DNA of 38,262 bases from Muribaculaceae bacterium. Lineage in GTDB: Bacteria > Bacteroidota > Bacteroidia > Bacteroidales > Muribaculaceae. Positions 31,807 to 38,262 of this stretch are shown piece by piece; within the stretch, counting starts at the first letter, position 1, and the number at the start of each line of letters is the position of its first letter. The stretch lies in assembly GCA_017462345.1 (NCBI GenBank), contig JAFTRI010000001.1, positions 1 to 38,262 of the forward strand, read 5' to 3'. The position numbers and the translations under genes were made by a program. The notes beneath the pieces are model-generated. The model saw only the letters and a program-made list of their open reading frames with translations. It searched no databases and was not told the origin of the DNA.

Positions 31807-34644
31807 CTAAAGGGTTTTCTTTACTTCTACCTCCTCGTATGCCTCGATTATGTCACCTTCTTGGATGTCGTTGTAGCCGGCGATGTTAAGGCCGCAGTCA
31901 TATCCTGAAACTACCTCCTTGGCATCATCCTTGAAACGTTTCAGCGAACCGAGTTCTCCGGTGTAGCGCACGATGCCGTCGCGTATCAGGCGCACCTTGC
32001 AGGTCCGCTTGATTTTGCCTTCACGCACGATTGCTCCGGCAATTGTGCCAACTTTTGATATATGGTAGGTCTGGAGCACTTCGGCTGTTCCGGTAACCTC
32101 CTCTTTGATCTCCGGTGCAAGCATTCCTGCCATTGCGTCCTTGACCTCCTCGATTGCCTGATAGATTACGGAGTAGAGGCGTATTTCGACTCCTTCGCGT
32201 TCTGCGGCACGGCGGGCGGTCTGTGACGGGCGCACCTGGAATCCGATGATGATGGCATCCGAGGCTGCTGCAAGGGTTACATCGCTTTCCGATATTTCGC
32301 CGACTGCCTTGTGCAGCACGTTGACCTGAATCTCTTCGGTCGACAGCTTGATGAGTGAGTCTGACAACGCTTCGATCGAGCCGTCGACATCTCCCTTGAC
32401 TATGATGTTGAGCTCTTGGAAGTTGCCGATTGCACGGCGGCGGCCTATATCTTCAAGGGTGAGTATCTTCTTCGTGCGCAGCCCGAGTTCTCGTTGCAGC
32501 TGTTCACGTTTGTTGGCAATTTCGCGTGCCTCCTGTTCCGAGTCCATCACGTTGAATGCGTCACCGGCCTGGGGCGCTCCGTTAAGACCGAGAATCAGCA
32601 CCGGTGTTGCCGGGCCGGCCTCCTTTATGCGCTGGTTGCGCTCGTTGAACATCGCCTTGACTTTCCCGAAATGTGTGCCGGCAAGGATAACGTCTCCTAC
32701 ATGCAGTGTCCCGTTCTGTACAAGCACGGTGGCGACATATCCGCGGCCCTTGTCGAGTGATGACTCTATTATCGAACCCACTGCATTGCGGTCGGGATTG
32801 GCTTTAAGGTCAAGCATCTCTGCCTCGAGCAGTACTTTCTCCATAAGCTCGTCCACTCCGAGACCTTTTTTGGCCGAAATATCCTGCGACTGGTACTTTC
32901 CTCCCCAGTCTTCGACAAGATAGTTCATGTTGGCGAGTTCCTCCTTGATTTTGTCAGGGTTGGCTGTCGGCTTGTCTATCTTGTTGATTGCAAATACGAT
33001 TGGTACGCCGGCTGCCGATGCATGGTTGATCGCCTCGACGGTCTGCGGCATCACGCTGTCATCGGCTGCGACGATGATGATACACAGGTCTGTGATTTTT
33101 GCTCCGCGGGCACGCATGGCTGTAAATGCCTCGTGACCGGGGGTGTCGAGGAAAGTGATGCGGCGTCCGTCAGCCAGTTTTACATTGTATGCTCCGATGT
33201 GCTGGGTGATACCACCGGCCTCTCCGGCGATAACGTTGGCTTGGCGTATGTAGTCGAGCAGTGATGTCTTACCGTGATCCACGTGACCCATAACGGTCAC
33301 GATAGGAGGACGTGTGGTAAGATCCTCCTCGTTGTCCTCCTCTTGGGTGATGGCTTCTACCACTTCTGCCGATACATACTCGGTCTGGAATCCGAATTCC
33401 TCGGCCACGATATTGATGGTTTCTGCGTCGAGACGCTGGTTGATTGATACCATCACGCCTATGTTCATGCAGGTGGCGATTACATTGTTGATGGGTACAT
33501 CCATCATTACCGCAAGATCGTTGGCTGTTACGAACTCGGTCAGTTTCAGTGTCTTGCTCTCTGCTTCCTCAAGCTCGGCGGCTTCACGTTCACGCGATGC
33601 GAACGCTTCGCGTTTCTCCTTGCGCCATTTTGCACCCTTCTTCTGCCCCTTGTCTTTGCTTGTTAGGCGGGCGAGTGTTTCCTTTACCTGTTTCTGTACA
33701 TCCTCTTCGTTTACCTCTGAGTGGACGGGGCGTTTTGCGCGGGCATCCTTATTGTTGCCCTTGTTGCCGCCTTTGTCGCGGCGGTGGTCGCGGTCATTGC
33801 CCGCCTGCATCGAAGTCTTTTCGATGTCGATTTTCTCTTTGCCTCCTATGCGTTTGCGCTTTTTGCGGTCGCCTGCTTGTCCTGGCGCCCCGGCATTCTG
33901 TCCCTGGGGGGCATTCTTGTCTTTGGCGAGACGCTCGTTGCGTTTCTCCTCTTTGGTCTTCTTCTTGGGACGAGTCTGTTGGTTGATAGCCGAGAGATCT
34001 ATTTTGCCTACCACATTGATCGTCGGGCCTGAGATGGTACGGTTCATTGTGAAGATCTCCTCCTCCTTTTCCGTCGGTGCGGGTTCTTCCTTTTTTGTCT
34101 CCGCTTTTACCGGCTCTTCAGGTTTCTTCTCTACAGGCTTTGCCGGTTGTGGTTCGGGTTGCTGCACTGTCGTTTCCGCGGGTTCTTCCTGCTTTTCCGC
34201 TCTCTCTGCCTTTGTCTCGGGCTTCTTCTCCTCTGCAACGGCTGCCTTGGGCTGCTCTGCCTCCTTTTTCTCGGCGACAGGAGCGGGTTTGGACTCTTGT
34301 GCTTTGGGGGCGGGCTTTCCGATGCTGTCGATGTCGATTTTGCCTATGATCTTGGGCTGGGCGGCGGGCTCTGCCTTGATTTTCACCTCCTCGACAGGCT
34401 TTGGTGACTCCTTGGGCGCAGGTTTTGTTCTCTCTTTCTGGCGTTCGGAGGAGAATTGTTCCGACTTGCTTTTCAAGTCTTTGTCGCTCTTGAATTCTTT
34501 AACTAAGAGGTCATAGACATCATCCTCAATGCGGGCATTGGGGTTGTCGTCGATGGTGATGTCTTTTTTACGCAAAAACTCGATTACCGTGGGGAGTGCC
34601 ACATTAAGATCTTTCGCTACTTTACTTATTTTTGTTCTCGCCAT
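31807..34644 (-). CDS. infB: Translation initiation factor IF-2
   Basis: IF-2 is the GTPase that brings fMet-tRNA to the 30S subunit and joins 50S. The 945-residue product has the N-terminal IF2_N domain ([20 protein letters not shown]), a long Lys/Glu/Pro/Ala-rich linker (about residues 55-320), then the G domain: G1 GHVDHGKTS (near residue 451), G3 DTPGHEAF, G4 NKID (near 553) and G5 SAKKG. Domains II to IV follow and the end is EEVEVKKTL. It lies 62 bases after nusA. The shadow frames on the opposite strand are produced by the biased linker and are not genes. Confidence 0.97.
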   Translation of the reverse strand: MARTKISKVAKDLNVALPTVIEFLRKKDITIDDNPNARIEDDVYDLLVKEFKSDKDLKSKSEQFSSERQKERTKPAPKESPKPVEEVKIKAEPAAQPKIIGKIDIDSIGKPAPKAQESKPAPVAEKKEAEQPKAAVAEEKKPETKAERAEKQEEPAETTVQQPEPQPAKPVEKKPEEPVKAETKKEEPAPTEKEEEIFTMNRTISGPTINVVGKIDLSAINQQTRPKKKTKEEKRNERLAKDKNAPQGQNAGAPGQAGDRKKRKRIGGKEKIDIEKTSMQAGNDRDHRRDKGGNKGNNKDARAKRPVHSEVNEEDVQKQVKETLARLTSKDKGQKKGAKWRKEKREAFASREREAAELEEAESKTLKLTEFVTANDLAVMMDVPINNVIATCMNIGVMVSINQRLDAETINIVAEEFGFQTEYVSAEVVEAITQEEDNEEDLTTRPPIVTVMGHVDHGKTSLLDYIRQANVIAGEAGGITQHIGAYNVKLADGRRITFLDTPGHEAFTAMRARGAKITDLCIIIVAADDSVMPQTVEAINHASAAGVPIVFAINKIDKPTANPDKIKEELANMNYLVEDWGGKYQSQDISAKKGLGVDELMEKVLLEAEMLDLKANPDRNAVGSIIESSLDKGRGYVATVLVQNGTLHVGDVILAGTHFGKVKAMFNERNQRIKEAGPATPVLILGLNGAPQAGDAFNVMDSEQEAREIANKREQLQRELGLRTKKILTLEDIGRRRAIGNFQELNIIVKGDVDGSIEALSDSLIKLSTEEIQVNVLHKAVGEISESDVTLAAASDAIIIGFQVRPSQTARRAAEREGVEIRLYSVIYQAIEEVKDAMAGMLAPEIKEEVTGTAEVLQTYHISKVGTIAGAIVREGKIKRTCKVRLIRDGIVRYTGELGSLKRFKDDAKEVVSGYDCGLNIAGYNDIQEGDIIEAYEEVEVKKTL

Positions 34645-34706
34645 ATATTGTTGGATGGTTTTACTTTGTTTTTTTGAGAAGAAAGGGGTAGGGACGTACT
34701 TGTCGT

Positions 34707-35963
34707 TTAGTCCTCGAACTCGGCCTTGAGTATTGCGAGTACCGAGTCGACTGTGTCTTCTTCAAGGTCAGCCTTCTCTATGATGGTCTCGCGCGGGGTC
34801 GAAAGCACGGCCTTGGCTGTGACGCAGCCCATATTCTTGAGCGCATCGATAACCCAGCTGTCGATTTCGTCCTTGAACTCGTCAAGGTAGATGTCCTCTT
34901 CGTAAGCCTCTTCGGTGTCGCGGTACACGTCGATTACATATCCGGTGAGCATCGATGCGAGCTTGATATTCAATCCCCCCTTGCCTATCGCGAGTGACAC
35001 CTCTTCGGGACGCAGGAACACTTCTGCTTTCTTCTCTTCCGTGTCAAGGCGTATGGATGAGATTTTGGCCGGGCTGAGGGCACGTTGGATAAACAGTGAC
35101 GGGTTGGATGTATAGTTGATTACGTCTATGTTCTCGTTGCGGAGCTCGCGCACTATGCCGTGGATGCGTGAGCCTTTCACCCCTACACATGCCCCTACAG
35201 GATCGATACGGTCGTCGTAGCTCTCTACTGCGATTTTGGCGCGTTCTCCCGGAATGCGGGCCACGGCGCGTATGTTGATGAGTCCGTCGTGGATTTCGGG
35301 GACTTCAAGCTCAAACAGACGGCGCAGGAAGTTCTCGCTTGTGCGGGATACGGTGATCTTGGGATTGTTGTTCTTGTTGTCGACATTGGCGATCACTGCT
35401 CTCACTGTCTCTCCTTTGCGGAAGAAGTCTCCGGGTATTGACTCGCTCTTGGGTAGCAGTAGCTCGTTCTTGTCATCGTCGAGAAGCAGGGTCTCTTTTG
35501 ACCATGTCTGATAGACTTCACCTGAGATGAGCTCGCCTTCAAGTTCCTTGAACTTTGTGTAGATGGCCTCCTTTTGCAGGTCGAGAATCTTTGACTGGAG
35601 CGTTTGGCGGAGGTTGAGGATTGCACGGCGCCCGAAGTCGGCAAAGAAAATCTCTTTGGTGTGTTCCTCACCGATCTCTACGTCCGGATCCTGGTCGGCT
35701 CGTGCGTCGCTGAGGCTTATCTGGGTGTTGGGGTTGGTTACCTCTCCGTCTGCGACCACTTCAAGGTTCTGGAAAATCTGTACGTCGCCTTTGTCGGGAT
35801 TCATGATTACGTCAAGGTTCTCGTCTGTGCCGAACATCTTTGACAGCACGTTGCGGAATGACTCTTCCAAGACGCTGATCATTGTGGTCTTGTCGATATT
35901 CTTCAGTTCTTTAAACTCGGCAAAACGCTCCACCATATTGGGAGCTTCCTCTTTCTTAGCCAT
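34707..35963 (-). CDS. nusA: Transcription termination/antitermination factor NusA
   Basis: NusA binds RNA polymerase and nascent RNA to control pausing, termination and antitermination. At 418 residues it has the N-terminal polymerase-binding domain (about 1-130), S1 domain (about 135-205, ending [16 protein letters not shown]) and two KH domains ([37 protein letters not shown]), then a short acidic tail of about 65 residues. It lacks the two full C-terminal acidic repeats of E. coli NusA, as usual outside Proteobacteria. It is 13 bases after rimP. Confidence 0.96.
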   Translation of the reverse strand: MAKKEEAPNMVERFAEFKELKNIDKTTMISVLEESFRNVLSKMFGTDENLDVIMNPDKGDVQIFQNLEVVADGEVTNPNTQISLSDARADQDPDVEIGEEHTKEIFFADFGRRAILNLRQTLQSKILDLQKEAIYTKFKELEGELISGEVYQTWSKETLLLDDDKNELLLPKSESIPGDFFRKGETVRAVIANVDNKNNNPKITVSRTSENFLRRLFELEVPEIHDGLINIRAVARIPGERAKIAVESYDDRIDPVGACVGVKGSRIHGIVRELRNENIDVINYTSNPSLFIQRALSPAKISSIRLDTEEKKAEVFLRPEEVSLAIGKGGLNIKLASMLTGYVIDVYRDTEEAYEEDIYLDEFKDEIDSWVIDALKNMGCVTAKAVLSTPRETIIEKADLEEDTVDSVLAILKAEFED

Positions 35964-35976
35964 AGGGAGAATGTCT

Positions 35977-36444
35977 TTATTTGAATTGTATTAAATATTT
36001 TACTTGTTTAGTCTCGTCCATTTTAAGCGTCATGGGCTCCATTACCGTTGTCGGGCGTTTGGCTCCCGGTTCTTTGACCTTCTTGGCAATTTCCATTGTG
36101 AACGCGTCTTCCGCGACATCGGTGAGTGTCCCGTGCAGCTTCCTGCCGTCCTTGGTGAGCACTTCGATCTCATTGCCGATATTCTTCAGGTACTGGCCGC
36201 GGACCTTGAACGGTGACGTAAGCCCGGCCGAACCCACTTCCAGCTCGTAGTCCTCGGCATCACGGTCAAACACGCTTTCGATTTTGCGTGTGATGCCGGC
36301 ACACGTGTCGATGTCGATCCCTTCGGGGCTGTCGATCTCGACTACTATCGAGTTCCCTGCGTTGACCTGTATGTCCACGAGGAATATCGTGGTGTCGGCA
36401 ATCGCTTCTTCTACTGTACGGGTTAATAATTGCTTGTCGATCAT
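35977..36444 (-). CDS. rimP: Ribosome maturation factor RimP
   Basis: RimP assists maturation of the 30S subunit and is classically the first gene before nusA and infB. From the ATG at 36444 the product is 155 residues: MIDKQLLTRTVEEAI, then IVVEIDSPEGIDIDTCAGITRKIE (in two strands), YELEVGSAGLTSPFKVRGQY, and a C-terminal SH3-like domain ending VKYLIQFK. An in-frame ATG at 36507 would add 21 residues rich in Asn, Pro and Lys; the shorter form matches the family better, but the longer one is not excluded. It is transcribed from the promoter at 36565-36596. Confidence 0.93.
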   Translation of the reverse strand: MIDKQLLTRTVEEAIADTTIFLVDIQVNAGNSIVVEIDSPEGIDIDTCAGITRKIESVFDRDAEDYELEVGSAGLTSPFKVRGQYLKNIGNEIEVLTKDGRKLHGTLTDVAEDAFTMEIAKKVKEPGAKRPTTVMEPMTLKMDETKQVKYLIQFK

Positions 36445-36524
36445 TTGCGTCTTGGGTCGGTTTGGGTTTGTCTTTACGGTTTCCGGTCGTGCGGAGTCCT
36501 TGTTCATTACGCTTGATTAAACAA

Positions 36525-36550
36525 TCGGAGGGAGCTCCTGCCCCCTCCGG
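36525..36550 (-). promoter_or_regulatory. Hairpin in the rimP-nusA-infB leader
   Basis: CGGAGGG (36526-36532) and CCCTCCG (36543-36549) form a 7-base GC-rich stem just after the predicted start of transcription (about 36560). It could be an attenuator or a stability element. There is no T-run after it on the minus strand. Confidence 0.4.
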
Positions 36551-36564
36551 TTCTTAATCGCCTG

Positions 36565-36596
36565 CAAATTTACGTTTTTTTTTGTCCTTTTGCAAG
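36565..36596 (-). promoter_or_regulatory. Promoter for the rimP-nusA-infB-folK operon
   Basis: On the minus strand: CTTG (36593-36596), 20 bases, TAAATTTG (36565-36572). The -7 box is perfect and the -33 has one mismatch to TTTG. Predicted start is near 36560. Confidence 0.6.
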
Positions 36597-36692
36597 AAAC
36601 TGAAGTGGAATAGTGTGGCTTTATTGGTTGGAGGGGTGTAATATTAACAGTTGGGACTGAATATTTAGGTAAATTTAACCTGCCGGTGCGGT

Positions 36693-37049
36693 TTAGAGTG
36701 CAACATGTATCCATTTTCCGTTCCCTTCCCATATCAGTTCCGTGTGGGGCAGTCGTGAAAGGATTGCGAGTAGTCGGCGGTTGCCGATGATTGTTCCGGT
36801 GGTGACATCTGCGGCGCGTCCGGTAAGGTGATATGAATTTTGAGCACCGCCCACGGCCTTGTTCAGTTCCTTGCTTCGGTAGCCGCTGTTTACCTTGATG
36901 GGGCATCCTGCTTTCTCTCTGGCGGGGTCGAGTACGGTGTTGACAAGTCTGGTCATGTTTACGGTTGCCTCGTCATCGGGTGTATTGTCGATATTGAGAC
37001 GCTTTGCTGTTTCGCTTGCAGTCAGTTCTTCGGTTGAGAAATGTTTCAT
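36693..37049 (-). CDS. M15-type D-Ala-D-Ala carboxypeptidase-like protein, no signal peptide
   Basis: The 118-residue protein is a compact zinc peptidase of the M15_3 type, as found in phage endolysins and VanY relatives that cut peptidoglycan cross-bridges. NSGYRSKELNKAVGGAQN leads into the zinc motif SYHLTGRAADV (His and Asp), and ELIWEG plus WIHVAL supply the catalytic Glu and the last His. The ATG at 37049 (MKHFSTEELTAS) is chosen: the promoter -7 box at 37080-37087 overlaps the alternative start at 37082. With no signal peptide or membrane helix it needs a holin-like route or cell lysis to reach the wall, suggesting a domesticated prophage gene. No other phage genes are seen. Confidence 0.85.
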   Translation of the reverse strand: MKHFSTEELTASETAKRLNIDNTPDDEATVNMTRLVNTVLDPAREKAGCPIKVNSGYRSKELNKAVGGAQNSYHLTGRAADVTTGTIIGNRRLLAILSRLPHTELIWEGNGKWIHVAL

Positions 37050-37079
37050 GGCGTTTTCCGTTGTCGTGTTTTTCTGTTG

Positions 37080-37087
37080 CAAAGGTA
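37080..37087 (-). promoter_or_regulatory. -7 box for the M15 gene
   Basis: The minus strand reads TACCTTTG, a perfect -7 box. A start near 37075 leaves about 25 bases before the ATG at 37049. Confidence 0.5.
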
Positions 37088-37134
37088 ATACAGCAGCTGC
37101 CGGTAAATATGCGATCCTGTCACATCTCTTCCGG

Positions 37135-37223
37135 CAGTTGTATCCCCTGCAAATTCCCGTCGAGCCTTCCGGACAATTCCTCTCCCTCGTAGGGAGAGGT
37201 GGCGCGCTGTGCCGGAGAGGGTC
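37135..37223 (+). repeat. REP-like repeat unit with 5' extension, copy A
   Basis: CAGTTGTATCC, then AAATTCCCGTCGAGCCTTCC and GGACAATT lead into the hairpin CCTCTCCCTCGTAGGGAGAGG-type core and GTGGCGCGCTGTGCC, GGAGAGGGTC. About 90 percent of it is repeated at 37440-37529. No gene is seen in 37083-37605. Confidence 0.85.
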
Positions 37224-37288
37224 ACGTTCAAGCGACTTGGTGGAGAGCCTCGACTCCCATATATTTCTACATCGGCTTTGTCACATAA

Positions 37289-37352
37289 CCCCCTCAGTCA
37301 CTCCGTGACAGCTCCCCCTTGTAGGGGGAGCACTTGCTGGGAGACAAGTGCT
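37289..37352 (+). repeat. Diverged REP-like unit plus hairpin
   Basis: CCCCCTCAGTCACTCCGTGA is followed by a CTCCCCCT / AGGGGGAG hairpin, a related but distinct variant in the opposite sense to copy A. It runs into a second perfect hairpin AGCACTTG (37329-37336) / CAAGTGCT (37345-37352). Confidence 0.65.
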
Positions 37353-37383
37353 ACGACATTAGCCTATAGTATCGGTGGAAAGT

Positions 37384-37426
37384 CCTCTCCCTACAAGGGA
37401 GAGGTGCCCGTAGGGCGGAGAGGGTC
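37384..37426 (+). repeat. REP-like repeat core, copy C
   Basis: The hairpin CCTCTCCCT-ACA-AGGGAGAGG is followed by a shorter GTGCCCGTAGGGC block and GGAGAGGGTC. It lacks the upstream extension of copies A and B. Confidence 0.75.
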
Positions 37427-37439
37427 TCCGCTTGCCTGC

Positions 37440-37529
37440 CAGTTGTATCCTCGGTAAAATTCCCGTCGAGCCTTCCGGACAATTCCTCTCCCTACGAGGG
37501 AGAGGTGGCGCGCAGTGCCGGAGAGGGTC
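37440..37529 (+). repeat. REP-like repeat unit with 5' extension, copy B
   Basis: Same order as copy A: CAGTTGTATCC, the CCCGTCGAGCCTTCC segment, the CCTCTCCCT-ACG-AGGGAGAGG hairpin, GTGGCGCGCAGTGCC, GGAGAGGGTC. It also matches the left-edge copy at 122-166 (opposite strand). Confidence 0.85.
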
Positions 37530-37553
37530 TCCTTCGCAGGCGGAGAAATAAAA

Positions 37554-37580
37554 GAGGATGCCTCGTTTTGAGACACCCTC
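37554..37580 (-). terminator. Terminator hairpin, recurring family copy 3
   Basis: On the minus strand arms GAGGGTGTCTC and GAGGCATCCTC surround an AAAAC loop, followed by TTTTATTT. It lies 25 bases beyond the stop of the right-edge gene and is nearly identical to the hairpin at 934-960. Confidence 0.8.
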
Positions 37581-37605
37581 GTGAAGTGTGATATATGGTT
37601 CAGTA

Positions 37606-38262
37606 TCAGATTACGGCTTTCACCGCCTGGGTAGTGCCGTCGGCAGCAGTTGCACGGATAATGTACATCCCGTTGCCGAGACCGTCGAGTGCGACCGAAC
37701 CTCCGGCAGCAACCTCAACCGACAATTCCACTGCCCCGCTGATGCTGTAGACCGTGACGGTCACATCCCCGCTCGCGCTGATGCTCTTGCCCGCCACATT
37801 GATGATCCCGGGCGATGTGCCATCGAGTGCTATCTGCTCCATGCCGGCGGGATCGAAATCCTTCACGGCAAGTCCATAGACCTCTATGTCCTCCGAAAGG
37901 TATGAGACGGTGGGCGTACCAGTGGCAGGAATCATCTTGATGCCGCTCTTGAGCCCCGAGCCTTCCTCGGCTATGTAGCTCCAGTAGATGTAGTTGCCGT
38001 CACCGGTAATCTGGCGCACGTGGACTCCCTCACTGGTGGTGTTGTTTTCCGGGCTTGCGGGTGAGTCATCGATCAGTTCCCATGCCGTATTATTGACAAA
38101 ATAGGAGTCCCCGCTGTCGCTGATTGAAGAGAGAGCTATACGGTAAAGTCCGTATTTCTCTGTCATTGTCGAGAACAGGTACAGGTAACCGTTTGCCTCG
38201 TCGATGTACATTGCCGAATATGGGTCGTCCGAAAAGTGTGAGTTGTCACATGCCACAATGCC
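37606..38262 (-). CDS. Secreted protein with T9SS-like C-terminal domain (partial, runs off right edge)
   Basis: The frame is open through the right edge and ends at a TGA at 37606-37608, giving about 218 C-terminal residues. The first two thirds contain Tyr/Asp-rich strand segments (SAMYIDEANGYLYLFSTM, GNYIYWSYIAEEGSGLKSG) like a propeller or solute-binding surface protein. The last 70 residues (SGDVTVTVYSISGAVELSVE, then LGNGMYIIRATAADG, ending QAVKAVI) resemble the C-terminal sorting domains of type IX secretion cargo. That assignment is by pattern only. The N-terminus and signal are outside the window. The hairpin at 37554-37580 is its terminator. Confidence 0.75.
   Translation of the reverse strand, partial: GIVACDNSHFSDDPYSAMYIDEANGYLYLFSTMTEKYGLYRIALSSISDSGDSYFVNNTAWELIDDSPASPENNTTSEGVHVRQITGDGNYIYWSYIAEEGSGLKSGIKMIPATGTPTVSYLSEDIEVYGLAVKDFDPAGMEQIALDGTSPGIINVAGKSISASGDVTVTVYSISGAVELSVEVAAGGSVALDGLGNGMYIIRATAADGTTQAVKAVI

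Noticed and set aside
33314-34516. 400-codon frame antisense to infB (and similar ones near 33549-34407)
   Set aside because: Produced by the biased Lys/Glu/Pro codons of the IF-2 linker read in reverse; Ser/Phe/Cys-rich low-complexity product with no recognisable start region.
37135-37529. CRISPR array
   Set aside because: Units are spaced irregularly, are palindromic with different lengths, contain no uniform spacers, and no cas genes are near.

Overview
The window looks like chromosome of a gut-type Bacteroidales bacterium, most likely Muribaculaceae or a close relative. Family-level placement is inference. The evidence is the Bacteroidetes promoter style (-7 box TAnnTTTG, with -33 TTTG-like boxes about 19-20 bases upstream), few clear Shine-Dalgarno sites, and several Bacteroidetes-type genes (a 577-residue LysRS with a C-terminal tail, DUF3467, a NigD-like lipoprotein, a GldE-like CBS protein, an LptC lipoprotein, a T9SS-like C-terminal domain). 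No phage, insertion sequence, CRISPR array, tRNA or rRNA was recognised.

Layout, left half. Positions 1-960 hold the tail of an unknown gene, a REP-like repeat and a small secreted protein closed by a terminator. Positions 1032-9954 are a plus-strand housekeeping run: lysS, gpsA, pgi, mutS, slyD and an RsmF-like rRNA methyltransferase. Positions 9955-12732 are the most accessory-looking part: a strongly structured RNA candidate, a 74-residue HTH protein, an outer-membrane beta-barrel and two lipoproteins, with repeated sequence motifs in the gaps. Positions 12877-14098 hold an FprA flavodiiron gene split by a 9-A run. A GH31 enzyme follows, then a gene-poor 470-base gap with a possible small RNA, then ribE and a nitroreductase.

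Layout, right half. A TonB-dependent receptor (minus) and a methyltransferase (plus) diverge from a palindrome-rich gap near 20.07 kb. The plus strand continues with a K+/H+ antiporter, a DivIC/FtsB-like protein, a membrane protein, and a coaX - outer-membrane protein - lptC - gldE-like operon ending at a bidirectional terminator (27217-27259). From there to the right edge everything is on the minus strand: cysS, DUF3467, the NigD-like lipoprotein, a LolD-type ATPase overlapping tcdA, then rimP-nusA-infB-folK reading leftwards, an M15 peptidase, a cluster of REP-like repeats, and the C-terminal part of a secreted protein running off the edge.

Most of the content is core metabolism, translation and envelope biogenesis. 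The least ordinary items are the structured RNA ahead of the HTH gene, the homopolymer frameshift that removes a metal ligand and the flavodoxin domain from FprA, the structured transcription-unit candidate between the GH31 gene and ribE, the recurring terminator and REP-like families at both ends, and several promoters placed so that their transcripts would be nearly leaderless.
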